From: Allacma fusca
Taxonomy: Eukaryota; Arthropoda; Collembola; Symphypleona; Sminthuridae
Assembly: GCA_947179485.1 (NCBI GenBank)
Contig: OX359246.1
Coordinates: 24,676,001-24,740,000, forward strand
Reading direction: 5' to 3'
DNA length: 64,000 nt
Shown here: positions 11,437 to 23,032 of the stretch, piece after piece
How the letters are laid out: each line of letters starts with the position of its first letter
How positions within the stretch are numbered: position 1 is the first letter of the stretch
Position numbers and translations under genes: made by a program
The notes under the pieces: generated by a model
Told to the model about the DNA's origin: nothing
Database searches by the model: none
The model's input: only the letters and a program-made list of their open reading frames with translations

Positions 11437-13157
11437 TAGGGATTGTCGATTTGAAAATGCCATGGCATATTGGGCATTTTCAACTTTGGGCAAATACGTA
11501 GATTTTGGGCATATTCGGCACGGGCATTTTGGGCATTTTCATTCCTGGGCATAATCGGCATTTTAGGCATATTCAGTTTGAATTTTCGGGTCGATTATCT
11601 TTTCCAGACGTTATTGGTCGCTACTACTACTTCCACTTGCTACTACTGCACACCTAGTGCTGTCCATGGGAACAGGAGACACCCAGGTTTTTGGCAACAG
11701 GAACAGGAATGGGTGCGTACGGGAACACAAATTTTGTTCCCAAAACACTTTGGGAACGTTTGGGAAAACAGAAATTGTTCCCAAAATATGGGAACAAAAG
11801 CGGGTTTGGGAACAGGAACAAAACGTGTACCTACCTGGTATTCACATGGAGTTTATAATATAAAAATACCATACAAATAAAATATTACTTTAAAAGTACG
11901 TCGCAACATGTGAAATAAGTCACTCTTTCGCACGTCATTATTTAACAAAATAATAAATAATTATTTAACACGTGGCAAAAATGAAATTATCTGGAACTTA
12001 AACCCAAAATTGTATCTCAGAAAACTCCAGCGTGCTCTTATTATCTATCCTTAACATCAGCAAAAGTATGTTGAAAGTGTTACTTGTCTTAGCTAATTTC
12101 AGTTACTACTGTACTTTACTGCGATGATTAATTTAATGACTGTTACTGAATTCTCATTTAAAGTCGAGTAAGTATAGGTATTGGAGATGGTGTGCTGTTA
12201 TTTATTTTTAATAAAGTCGATTTGATATTGGGTTTTTTAAATCGATGCATGAATAGTTACCTGGGGCATAAATGTGAACGTTGTACTTTTCTGCTAGTCT
12301 TTAAGTACTTTTGGGAACAGGAACAGGAACAGGTCCAGGAACTTTGAATTGGTACCCATTTTTATGGGAACAGGAACAGGACCATTGCTTTTGTTCCTGA
12401 AAAACCGGGTACAGGTACAGGAACAGGCATGGGTACCAAATTTCCGTTCCCATGGACAGCACTACTGCACACTACCCCGCTCACATCGTGATAACTAAAA
12501 ACGATTACTCGGCGGTTTTAGCACACAGGTAAACAAATCTGGTCATTAGACAATTGTAGGAGTTGTAGTTTTTAAAACATCTAACCATTGTTACTACTGG
12601 ACAAAACTCACATTTTGGAATGCAATAAACTATGCCAACCTCGAAGCACTGGTCAGAAAATTTGATAAATTTTATTTACGCTGGAGGCGAAGCAACTGCT
12701 TCAGAGGATGAAAGTTATACAAATCAAAGTTCTGATGCGGAGGATTTGTTGATGACGTATTTATCACTCGAGTCTTCTGATTAACTTTATACAAAATGCA
12801 TTCGACAATAATTCAATATAAAGTGTCTGTATGACACACAGCGAGTATCTTTTGAAATATAATACATTTAAACAAAATTGCCATGTACGCCTTTAATAGG
12901 ATTTCATTGTAATAGTGAACAGTGGCATTTTTGGCTCGATTGTATTATTGAGTCTTACCTACCAGAAATGCAGAATAATCCCGGATGAAATGTCGAATAT
13001 GCCCAAAATGCCGAATATGCCCTGCCGAAAATGCCCAAATTCAGGGCATTTTCCCAATGTGCCAATATGCCCAAAAATATGGCACGTTGGCGGGCATTTT
13101 GGGCATATTCAGCTTGTCAGGCATATATGCGAGGGCATTTTCAATCGACATTCCCTA
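11437..13157. mobile_element. hAT-type element E (GGGCATTTT word array), nested in C
   Basis: Ends TAGGGATTGTCGATTTGAAA and its near-perfect partner at 13133-13157 (about 24-bp inverted ends). Exact 8-bp duplication GTTATTAT at 11429-11436 and 13158-13165. GGGCAT / ATGCCC words are dense at 11460-11575 and 12995-13145. A third hAT element (F) interrupts it at 11654-12464. 12480-12990 shows only AT-rich sequence with short frames that I do not credit. Confidence 0.9.
11654..12464. mobile_element. hAT-type element F (GGGAACAGGAAC word array), nested in E
   Basis: 811-bp element, ends (C)TAGTGCTGTCCATGGGAAC and GTTCCCATGGACAGCACTA. Exact 8-bp duplication CTGCACAC at 11646-11653 and 12465-12472; the extra C at the left end leaves a one-base ambiguity. 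GGGAACAGG words fill 11670-11825 and 12305-12455. This is the third level of nesting: F in E in C. Confidence 0.88.
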
Positions 13158-13522
13158 GTTATTATTATGATGATTCGCATTCAATATTATTTTTAGTGGA
13201 ATGCAAAGAAGCTACTATTTCCGCAATGCTTACATTGCGTTTCAGTGACAAAAATTCAAGTTATATTCAAGTTTTATTCATTAGTATTATTATTCATTAC
13301 TTCCATTCAGTGTACTTGAACTTGACATGATTTTGCTATCAAGTAAAAAATTATTAACTTGAACTTGATCGAACTTGAACTTGAAAATTCAAGTTAAAAT
13401 TATAATTTCACTTGAACTTGATGTTCAAGTTTCAAGTTACAAAATTGTCTGCACTTGACTTGACTTGAACTTGATACGCACTTGGACATTTCAAGTTATA
13501 CTTGAACTTGAACGCAGCTCTG

Positions 13523-14420
13523 TTTTTCAGGTTTGACTTGCTTTTAAGTGCCTGAGGATGACAGTTTATTTTTTGTCGAAACCTTGCATACGTATAATTT
13601 AGCTTGTTTAATAAAGTTAGCCACGTAAACCAAAGATATGAAATGTATTATTTCCAGTTTGTTTTTTCAGCGGTTTACTTGATAGCGGAGATTTTTGCAT
13701 GGAGATGGGAATCAGCGAAACCCTATTTGATGCATAAGGCATGCGAATACCTCATCTGTTCGGTTTAGTGTTAGCCCAGAAACGAATTCATATTTGTGTT
13801 GTTTGATGCTGTAAATCTCCTGCGGATGTGTTCATCAGGAATATAATTGAAAAACGGGAAAAACCTTCAAAAAATCTTAATTTTTAGGATTTTTTTTACT
13901 ATAGCTGTTTAAATTTGGTAGGGAAAATAAAAGAGATTGGTCATTATTTACATTTTTTCGACTAATCTTTTGGAGGTACCTGTAGATTAACTTGAGGGAC
14001 ATTTTTTACAGCAACATAAACTACAAGTTCTTTCACTGAAGATTTTCACTTGCCTTTCAATTTGAAACAATTCCCAACCCCGACGGTGGTTCCATTTAAA
14101 GAACAAAAGCAGTTGTATTTGTACATGAATCACGGTGTGCATCTGTAAACATTCGAGATAACATCTATGTACATGTCCAAAACAGTCGAAAAATATCGTT
14201 TGATTTTACGTGAAAGCAATTTTGGTTCCAAATCCAATATTTTCAAACCTTGGCGATTGCCAAGTATTTTTCTTCAAATATAAAAGGCGAAATCGAAAGG
14301 GGCAGAAATTCGATCTTTTATTTCATTGAGTCATTACGCGGATTTATTGGTCATTGCATGCATGGCTCTTTGAAAAATTAATCAATTTCAAAATGTGCCC
14401 GAAACTTATTTATTTTTAGG
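13523..14420. repeat. Duplicated intergenic flank (matches 25383-26290)
   Basis: About 0.9 kb that lies downstream of secreted copy 1 and aligns with the interval between copies 2 and 3. It ends at the start codon region of a broken fourth copy, so it was originally the promoter-bearing spacer of the tandem array. Similarity fades after about 14420. From there to about 15470 I see no gene or recognisable repeat. Confidence 0.7.
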
Positions 14421-16594
14421 GTGCCCAGATAATTAAAATCTCAAATCAGAACTCCTAAGTAAAAAAATATAAAATTCAAAAATCAACCGTAATAAGGTTT
14501 TATTGCAATTTGACGATTTATAATTGGCTTGTCTATCCCGGGCATAGTAGGTACTTACTTCAAGAATTCAGCTTCTCTTGTGGTCATACTTTTTAGATGA
14601 TTTAACAGCTGTCAGTAATCGTTTGTTGGCAAGATAACTTATAAAATTTGAGTACAACTTTTTTGGTGGTTTTGATAGTTCACAATGTTAAGCAGCTCAG
14701 CTTTTACGATTTTCATGTTTAACAAGCTGTTTTGTGGGGTTCAAAGTTGCTGTATTAAAACAAACTCTCAGCCTCATCGTTGCTACAGTTTATATTGCAT
14801 AAAAATAACATCTCTGTAAGACGTTGCCCTCAAAAGTGGTAAAAACCTTCATATCTCACAGAACTAAAAGAAGGATGACCATGGCTCAATTTTTTAAAAT
14901 TTCGCGCGAAGGGAGGAGTTTAGCTCTTAGCTACCAAACAGGAGAGCACATAGCTATGCGTCGAGTAGTTCAGTAGAGAACAATAATAACAAAAGCAACG
15001 TAAACGCGCTTTATAGTTTCACGAATACAAATGACCATAAAGCTAAAACCGTTAATAACTGTTTTAGAAACTTAGCGAATTAAGAGACTTCGTTTGAATT
15101 GCATATTCGTAAACAGCTTGTATGTATATAGTGTTCACGGATTTCAGTGCTGCTTCCAATTTGAGTAATGAAAAATCGCTATATAAGCAACTAGGACGTA
15201 AAAACAGCACCTGGTTGCTCAAGTGGTAGCTCGAACTTATAATATTCCTGCTCTCCTCTACACTTTACCAAGCAAGCCAGTTTATCATTACAGTGCTGCT
15301 TACTGTACTCTATGGCAACCCATCACATCTCTCATAGCTCGTGCATGTGTATACTTGACTATTTCTAGCCCTAAGTACTAATTCAAGGGGACAGCAAACC
15401 CATCAGGTCATCAGGTGACCCTGGGTCAAATCAGGACAGTCCTGATGAAATCAGGACTTCTGGGCACCGATACGATATAACCTCAAGCAGTACAAAAAGG
15501 CAATGGATATGTGCCTCTGTGCGGCTCAATACTGGTCGGATTACCCCCAGCCCAAGGTGAGGCCAGTGATACAGGTTTTTAAGAAGTCTGAGACTTGGAA
15601 TCAGTGCACGGCACGGGTATGGGTAATACACGGGTAAACGGGTATGGGTACGGGTATGGGTACTACCCGGGTACGGATTTTGTGTACCCGAACAATTCCG
15701 GGAACTACCCGGGTACACTTTGGTCGGCTCAAAATTTCGGGTACGGATACGGGTATGGGTACGGGTACAAGGATTTCAAAATGGGTATATACCCACCGGG
15801 TACGGGTATAATGGTGTCATTTACCCGTACCCGCGACCATTGTACCCGAGTATTTGGATATGTTGAGATTTGAGAAATTTTGATGAATTTTATGAAAACA
15901 ATGGAACTTCATTTGGAAAATTCTGTCGGTATTTTTAGTAATTCTGAATACATATAGCTTATTGTTAATACCCTTTTAACCATACAACATGCAGTAACTG
16001 TATTTCAGACTGTGTTGCTAAAATATATATTTATATCTATAAAATATATTTTTATGGAAACAGGTTTTAGGAAGAATAATTAATAAACAGACGAGGAATA
16101 ATATCAAAATAGAAGTGGAGAATAAGTTTCAACGAAATTTTATACAAAACGTCTTCATAATGTAGTAATTTGTTACTAATTGCATAAATAGTCTGATTAA
16201 CACGTATGCACATGATACTTCATTAGCCACAATGAATACAATTTAAAAATTAGAGTTCCGATGAGTTGGATGGCAAGATATTTTTTGTAATTGGTAGTTG
16301 ATTAGGAAAAGGCGGATATTTGTAACAAGATATTAATGAGTTACATGTACACAGAGCTACTGAGATGAGAAAATTAATGTAAAAGGCCGAATAAATCAAG
16401 AAGTGAAAAATCGAGTCACCAAGTCCCAAGCCAAAAAATGCATGTGCATATGGGCTGGGTGCTATAAAATACTTCGCTCATCAGCCCATAAACAATCAAA
16501 TGGGATAATTTTACTTCTAATCAAAACCGCTCTACTCTTCAATAAAATATATAATGTCAAATACCTCTCTAGCTGGTCAAAATTACCCACTCAG

Positions 16595-17930
16595 CAAGGC
16601 TATAGATAGTAACAGGTTCGGCCAAATCCCACGTAAGAATGAATAGGGCGGAGAGGTGGACAAATTTAGGGGGCTGTGACGTCAGTAAAAGTGATCTCAG
16701 CGCGCTCTACTTGTCTTTAATTGACAATCTGTATAGAAGCTAATAAAATTATTTAATGTGAACTTTATTTGTGCAATAGCGGAATGTAAAAACACTAAAA
16801 GTATTAAACAGAGTAGACGATCAGATTTAATATTTTACAAGTTCCCTAAAAATTCTCAAACGGCTAAGGTTTGGGTTGTTAAGTGTAAGAGGAAAGAAAA
16901 TGTAAATTGTGTAACTGCTAGCATTTGTTTACATCATTTCAGTGAAAGTGATTATGTCTGCGATTTAAAAAATGAACTATTGGACTTGACACGTTGACAC
17001 CTAAAAAATATTAAAAAGTACGACCGTTTCTAATGTGTCTCCATTCAGAACTCAGCCAGTTTCCTTTCAATTAATTTGGAGGAACTGTCTACACAAAAAA
17101 AGAATTTAGAGATGAAATTAACAACTTATTGTAAAGCATAACAAATTTAAGGTGATCATAATTAGCTTATGAAGAAACTTCGATCAATTATTTCAAAACA
17201 GAGAAGTGAAATCGTGAAGATTATTTGTGTGATTCTAAAGCTCTAAGTCTAAAAGCTGCATTAAGTAAACACAAACCACTTAAATATCTCTTTCCCCCGA
17301 CCAAGCCAAATTAATTAGTGACCACAAAAGTGTCAACTGGAGCATAGGGGATATTTCAAAGGCATTGACAATCAAGTACCTAAGGACTAAAACCTATCAT
17401 GTGACCAAGGAATATTTGCAAATTCCACTGCAATAACAGAACTTTATCTGTATGAAGACGAACGAGCAAGTTGACTTTTGACGAAGAGATTTTTATCAAA
17501 CTTCCCGTTTTCAATTTGATTCAAAAAATAATAATTAGTCGGGATTTTGTGTTCACATCAAGTTTCACACGGTGTCGTTATTCAATTTAAAGGCATTGAT
17601 GGAATAAGCAAGATCCAAATTTACAAAAACAGCAAGAAACGCAAGTGTCAGCTGGGATTTTTAATCTTAACTTATTCCCTGCTAAAAAGCAGAAGTCACG
17701 GGTTAATTTTGTGAACAGGAAACAATTTGTTAATAACTGTTGTTGTCGTGGGCTAATTTTAAATTTAATTGTAATACTTGAAAAGAATTAAAAATCTTAT
17801 TCAAACTATTTTGCGAATTGTTTACATACTTGTGTAGTATGTGTAGTAAGAAATGACTTTTGATGACGTCACAGCGAGGGGGTTGTTTCAGCATACGCTT
17901 TGGCCGAACCTGTTACTATCTATAGCCTTG
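16595..17930 (+). mobile_element. P-type transposon, nested in element G
   Basis: 1336-bp element with 32-bp perfect inverted ends beginning CAAGGCTATAGATAGTAACA and an exact 8-bp target duplication CCACTCAG (16587-16594, 17931-17938). An inner inverted pair GCTGTGACGTCA lies about 80 bp in from the left end (16673-16684), with a partner about 55 bp from the right end (near 17865-17876). The subterminal inverted repeat and 8-bp duplication are known P-element traits. It contains a THAP-domain frame and scraps of transposase, so it is a decayed internal-deletion copy. Confidence 0.88.
16758..17760 (+). pseudogene. P-element transposase remnant with THAP domain
   Basis: 16758-16997 encodes about 79 residues with the THAP C2-CH zinc-finger pattern: C-x4-C near the start (CAIAEC), FYKFPK, a Trp, then C-x2-H in ICLHHFSESDY. 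THAP is the DNA-binding domain of P transposases. Downstream, near 17355-17430, ALTIKYLRTKTY and EYLQIPL resemble the helix-turn-helix region of the same protein, but stops and frameshifts break it. The catalytic core is not intact. Full P transposases are about 700-850 residues; here under 300 are recognisable. Confidence 0.75.
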
Positions 17931-18360
17931 CCACTCAGGTGTCATACATTATTACATATAACGTACTATGTATTACATTAAAACAAATCTGGATAAAGTA
18001 CCCGGGTACGAGTACGGGTACGACACTGAGATACCCGAGTATGGGTACAATTTTCGAGTATTTTCGGGTACGGGTACAATGCGGGTACAGGTACATGGAT
18101 TGAGATAACATTGCGGGTACGGGTACGAAAAATTTGTAACCGGATATTCGGGTATGGGTACGGGTATAGATACCAGTTATTGAAATACCCGCACTTCGGG
18201 TACGGATACGGGTACGGGTACCGATTTTTCGTACCCGTGCCGAGCACTGTTTGGAATGGATCGGGCCCACAATGATATTGAGGAGTCAAATCTCAATGAA
18301 GTGTTTGCAGCATCCTTGTAATTCCGTGCAGGACGTGAATGGACAGAGTTATTGCACTTA

Positions 18361-18995
18361 AAGTAGCTAAATTAAATAAATTCCTATTTATTTAAATTTA
18401 CCCCAAACCAGCGTATTTTAAATAGAAAATGTCATGAAGTACCGTGGTTTATAAATTTTTAAATAATGCTTGTGTTCTGGTATTGTATCAAAAATTATTA
18501 AATACCGTTATTAACCGTTTAACCAAATTCATTGGGATTGAAAACCGTTATAACTAATAACAGTATTTTAAAATACCGAAAACAATAACAAAAACGGAAA
18601 CAATTTGACAATAACGTATGACTAACTAACGGAAACCTTATTTTTCGGTTATCCAGGTCTGGATGCATAATCCATAAAATATAGGGTAGAATACTTCATA
18701 CTTGGGCTTCAAGTCCAAATGAGTGTGTCTGCTGTTGCAGAGACGGGGGATGGATCAGTATTCCATTTGAGTATAATACCGTTCAAAAATGTTGGAAGAA
18801 GGTAAGGTTACCAATGTAGTACCCGAACATTTGCAATTATTAATATAGTTATAGTATACATAACTGTGTACCTATTAGTTAATCTCGCATGAGTACCTAT
18901 CAAAAATTTCAGGATATCGTGTATCTACAAACATTTCTAATAAAAAGTACTCTGATTTCAGAGCAAACCGACGGCCCTGGCAAGCGGAGCACAAA
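18361..18995. other. Non-coding; AACCGTTATTA word patch
   Basis: A short patch at about 18480-18650 repeats AACCGTTATTA / TAATAACGGT-type words, resembling the inside of one of the word-array transposons, but I could not find paired ends or a duplication. The rest shows nothing recognisable. Confidence 0.4.
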
Positions 18996-18996
18996 A

Positions 18997-19142
18997 GGCT
19001 TAAGCAGAGCTATGCAAAATACTTGGTCTAAGATTCCAAAATACCAAATAAAATACCTGAAGGGAAATATAGAAAATACAAAATACAAAGTAAAATACCT
19101 CAGGTTACATTACTAAAATACAAATAAAAATACAATGCATGG
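18997..19142. repeat. AAATAC word array, one-ended remnant H
   Basis: Starts CAGAGCTATGCAAAATAC, an end of the same style as the hAT elements here, and continues as AAATACAAAATACC-like words up to the edge of element J. The right end is not seen, probably removed or displaced by J. The word is the same as in element I at 57 kb but the end sequence differs. Confidence 0.5.
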
Positions 19143-20384
19143 TAGTGGTCGGAACAATTCAATTCAATTCAAAATTTACAATTCAATCCAGTTCGAACAC
19201 TGAACTGGATTAAAATTTGGGTTTAAATTCGGTTCAGTAAAAAACAATTCAATTCAATTCAGTTCACTATATGAACTGAACTGAATTGTAAACCATTTGG
19301 TTCGCCAGGCATATTTGCATACTGCAAAGGTGGCACGTCAGCTAAGGCCATCTCTCCTTACCCTTTTTATAGTATTATGTTGAGCTCATTTAAAAAATGC
19401 AAAATTTTCAAAAAATAAAATTTTGATAATTTTTGAAAAAATTAGGCTAGCAGTACTGACTGGTAAGTGTACAAAAATTCCATTGAAATCGGTGGGGCAG
19501 TTTGTCGTTTTTATTTTTTTTTACGTACGAACACGCATCACGATTTCAACTAATAAAGAACTCCAAGAGAGTGGCCTAAAGAATATTCACAAAAAGTGCG
19601 AACAAAATTTGTTTGGAGGAAAACAGTCTCAAGCATCCACGGACAACACTTTCTTATAAGGGGGCTGACGCCACTCTAAAAATATTAACACGTTTTAATG
19701 CTGGTTATATTGACACAAAGATCAGAGCTCCTTTCGTTCTCATATTTCTGATTTTACGATCTTTCCACGTTTTAATTTCTAGCATTCATTTTCATTGATC
19801 GCGCATAAATCATTGCTCTTTGCATTGTTCGCCGTTTTTAGCATCCCAGAACTAAAGTCAGTACAACCGCAGACAAAAAATAAAAATGGATTTCGGATTT
19901 TTGAAGAAAAAGAAGCCACATACACAAAATAACAGTACTGATGTTCTGCAATACAAAGTGCAGTATCCAGTTTTAATTCTGAATCTGTGGAGAGTATAGT
20001 TATTTTATAGTTGTATAGTTTGTGAGTTTCTGAACATTGAGTACATTACCATCATCAGGAACAGATCATTTGTGCCTTCTCCAGTGCTCTGATTGTTATA
20101 AATTCGATTAGGAACAGGTTAAAAGGAAGAAGATATCAGTTTTTTTCTGAGATTGACTCGAATGACTAAATTCGGAGTTCTATGTATGTATGTACATCAG
20201 AAATTGTAATTGCTTACCAAACACTGCGACTGAATCGTCGGATTCACCGATTCAGTTCAGTTCATCGGGTGAAACTGAACTGTTTTTGCATGAACTGAAC
20301 CGAAACCGAATTTTCGTTTCAGTTCACTGCTCAAACTGAACTGAACTGTAAATTTTGAATCGAACTGAACTGTTCCGAGTACTA
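19143..20384. mobile_element. Word-array element J (AATTCAATTC / CAGTTCAGTTC)
   Basis: Ends TAGTGGTCGGAACAATTC and GAACTGTTCCGAGTACTA are inverted with three mismatches. Inside, GAATTGAATTG / GAACTGAACTG words fill 19155-19300 and 20245-20375. No matching 8-bp duplication is visible outside, so either one flank has been rearranged or the right end belongs to another copy. The middle (19310-20220) has short frames only. Confidence 0.6.
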
Positions 20385-20459
20385 CAAGCGATGCAACAAA
20401 TATATGCGTTATCTCAAAGGACCCCAGAAATGAAGATGTTATAACGGATACTGCAAATG

Positions 20460-21350
20460 CAAACGCTTTTACAAATGACGCGACCAGTGTGGATCCGGAT
20501 CATAAAAATGGAAACGTTGCCAAAAAGGACTACTGGTACTATTGATAAAAATTCACGAAGGACGTGGTCTATAACGAAAATGTGAATACGGACGGGTTGG
20601 ACCGAGATACAAAGGACGGAACAATTTTGGATGGCACAACAAACGACACGGTCGATAGTAAAAACGTCATTAAGACATCCATTGACCAGGGCAGCTCCCC
20701 GAAAGACCATACCGGTGTGAATAATATTATACAGGATGCGTAAAACGATGTAATTGTCCTCCAGGCTGACAATGAGAGCAATAGAGACGTTGTCAAAATA
20801 ATGTCGACTGGTGATAGTCATATCAAAACGGCCAATTTTTCCTGTGACGCCTTCATCAGCTGTGCTTTCAGAAGCAATACGCAAGACCAAAATTACAAAA
20901 ACCATTACTGTACCTAAGACAGCAACACCTGCAATAACATCTGTCGTCGTAACTGAGCCAGCTCTAGCAGACGAACCAGGCAACAATACTCTTCAACAAT
21001 CAGCATTCAATTAGCATTCAACAAGCGAAATTTAATATTACCAGCAAATTCTGCACGAAATTTCCTTGCCGTAGCTGCTGTAACAGCGCCAACAACAAAT
21101 AAAATAATGGATCCTTATAAGTCTACTGTCTACTTCATCTCCTGCGCCAACGCAAGAATTGCAATCAGCAGTTTTATCAACAGACCCGCCAGGGTCTGTG
21201 CCGGGAAAAGAACCTTGAGACTGATATACACTAACATGGATTCCAAACTTCTGTACCAAGTTTGACGGGTATAAGCAGCCATGTACATGTGTGTGTATAC
21301 TGAAGCCACTGAGAGCGTCACAATATGGCATGGCATTTATTTTGAAACTC
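20460..21350 (+). pseudogene. Decayed Asp/Thr-rich reading frame, unit 2 copy
   Basis: Aligns with 1-858 plus 1838-2225 of the window, minus about 400 bp (363-770 there) and minus element A. Frameshifts differ from unit 1 (for example after 20525). The longest preserved stretch, 20811-21014, reads VTPSSAVLSEA, then KITKTITVPKT and ITSVVVTEPALADEPG. No domain is recognised. It precedes secreted copy 2 in the same arrangement as unit 1 precedes copy 1. Confidence 0.4.
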
Positions 21351-21528
21351 AAGAATTAACTTTTCCCATAATATTTCTGTTACTGAATAAACGTTGTTTA
21401 CAAAATTAACCGGTTTTTTACAATGCACTTGTAATGCAAATGACCTGACTTTAATTTAGGATTATTATTACTTATAATTGATTTTTTGTATTTGAAGATC
21501 GGATTTGTCCACAATTTCTTGTTGGAAT

Positions 21529-22400
21529 CAGTGCTTCTGTTGGGGACAAAATTATTGTCCCGTCCCCGTCCCGTCCCGATATTTTTTAAAAACCTTTGTC
21601 CCCAGTCCCGTCAATCGGGACACGGGGACAAAAACCATGTCCCCGTCCCGTCCCCAAAAATTTTTAAAAACGTTGTCCCCGGTCCCGTCCCGAAAGTCGC
21701 GACATGGGGACAAAAATCTTGTCCCCGTCCCGTCCCCAAAATTTTTAAAAACGTTGTCCCCGTCCCGTCCCCAAAATTAAAAAAAATACTGTCCCCGGCC
21801 CCGAAAATCGTGGCATGTGAACAAAATTCCTGTACCATCCCGATAATTACTAAAAACAGTTAATAAAACAGAAAATCGGAACATGAGGAAAATTTCGTAC
21901 AAACAATATTTATACCAAACACATAAAAACACATTTATAGAATCGTGGCTTCAAGATACTTCCTGAATTTTTTGAGCAACAAGCCTCATTTTCTACAACC
22001 TGAAATCGAATGTCTTACATTCGGTGAAATAATGTTCACAGAATAGTTTACTCACGAGCATTAAAGCTGAAACGTTATCCTTGTTCTGCTATGCTTGCTC
22101 GTCCCGTCACATTATATACACGACCAAAAAGCATGTCGCGAATATAATGGCGACAATTGTTTTTGTCTCCGTCCCGTCCCGAATATAGTGGGGACAATTT
22201 GTTTTGTCCCCGTCCCGTCCCTGATATAATGGGGACAATTTTTTTTGTCCCCGTCCCGTCCCGAATATAATTGGTACAATTTTTTTGTCCCCGTCCCGTC
22301 CCGATTACGACATGGGGACAATTATTTTGTCCCCGGGGACGTCCCGTCCCGGTCCGTCCAGTGTCCCGACGTCCCGTCCCCGTCCCCGGCAGAAGCTCTG
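21529..22400. mobile_element. hAT-type element K (GTCCCCGTCCC word array)
   Basis: 872-bp element, ends CAGTGCTTCTGTTGGGGAC and GTCCCCGGCAGAAGCTCTG (inverted with few mismatches), 8-bp duplication GTTGGAAT / GTTGGAGT at 21521-21528 and 22401-22408. The empty site is in unit 1 (GCTGGAAT, 2393-2400). GTCCCCGTCCCGTCCCC words on the same strand fill 21555-21840 and 22165-22395. Overlapping frames here come from the word period and are not genes. Confidence 0.88.
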
Positions 22401-23032
22401 GTTGGAGTATTGCCGGGATACAGCCCGATTCTTCGTTCTTTGGCAAATGACATATGTGAAGGAAGATTTTAAAATTAATATCGACTGTAATAAAAATTTT
22501 GTTTTTCACAATTTATTTTCAACACAATCTGAATAGCAAAATAAATTCCCCTACAAGCAGAATACTACAGCTTCACTACTTACAATTTGCATACTCTTAT
22601 TGGCATTACTCATAAATTTTAACAACTGGATTCTTGTGACTTGTAACATATAAAAAATCCAGGTGCTCTCATTGACTTTCATTTAATTTAAAACAATCCC
22701 ACAATAGCGTAATCACTTCAAGTGTGCTAATTATTCATTCCGGGACACACAATATGTGTCTGTACCTGGCTCATGGGTTTACGAATACCATTTGGAAGAA
22801 ACCAAACAGCGGAAAAATATCTATTCATATGTACCCCAACCGGGTTAAAACGAACATTCAATACAGTAGCAAAGAAATAACTATCCTATACAAGTATTCA
22901 TTCACCAATGTAGACTATTGGGTTGACAAGACAAGTGATATTAATAATAATAATAAATAACATGTTCTTCCATTTGCACGTAACAGCACGCAATCGTTCA
23001 TCATTCTTTAAAAATTATAGTTTAGTTTCAAA

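Larger units (their letters stand above)
8244..13522. mobile_element. hAT-type element C (TTGAACTTGACT word array), inflated by nested insertions
   Basis: Inverted ends CAGAGCTGCGTTCAAGT and ACTTGAACGCAGCTCTG. The 8-bp target duplication has one mismatch (CTTTTCAG at 8236-8243, TTTTTCAG at 13523-13530). The corresponding unfilled site is at 25383-25390, downstream of copy 2. Arrays of CAAGTTCAAGT-like words fill 8255-8490 and 13255-13515. The 5.3-kb span includes a TA-type hairpin element, a Helitron-helicase remnant, an inverted-repeat element and the nested hAT pair E and F. The original element was probably about 1-3 kb. About 9010-10020 shows nothing I can interpret. Confidence 0.85.
15602..18249. 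mobile_element. hAT-type element G (CGGGTACGGGTA word array) in exon 4 of copy 4
   Basis: Inverted ends CAGTGCACGGCACGGGTA and TACCCGTGCCGAGCACTG (one mismatch) with 8-bp duplication CTTGGAAT / TTTGGAAT (15594-15601, 18250-18257). The intact sequence TTTGGAAT is found at the same codons in copy 3. CGGGTACGGGTATGGG words occupy 15612-15850 and 17998-18240. A P-type element (16595-17930) is inserted in its middle. 15860-16590 is AT-rich with no coding signal. Confidence 0.9.
14393..18360 (+). pseudogene. Secreted-family copy 4, broken remnant
   Basis: The 5' flank matches copy 3, and a start region at 14393 opens MCPKLIYF before a stop; similarity then ends. Exons 1 to 3 are missing. Exon 4 reappears at 15472-15601 (MDMCLCAA, WSDYPQP and VRPVI are readable) and, after a 2.6-kb hAT insertion, at 18258-18355 (matching the tail that ends NGQSC in copies 1 and 2). 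Small deletions shift the frame. This is a dead copy between copies 1 and 2. Confidence 0.75.

Noticed and set aside
11470-11880. 136-codon frame
   Set aside because: It crosses the border between elements E and F and consists of word-array translation.
15431-18289. Tyr/Gly- or Arg/Thr-rich frames near 15.4-15.9 and 17.9-18.3 kb
   Set aside because: Translation of the CGGGTACGGGTA array in element G; the only real protein signal nearby is the THAP frame and the exon 4 remnants.
20414-20986. 190-codon minus-strand frame
   Set aside because: Antisense of the Asp/Thr-rich remnant; Val/Ile-rich as expected from the complement of Asp/Asn/Thr codons.
21486-22509. Several Pro/Ser/Val-rich frames up to 144 codons
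   Set aside because: Produced by the GTCCCCGTCCC words of element K on both strands, with no homology and no splice context.
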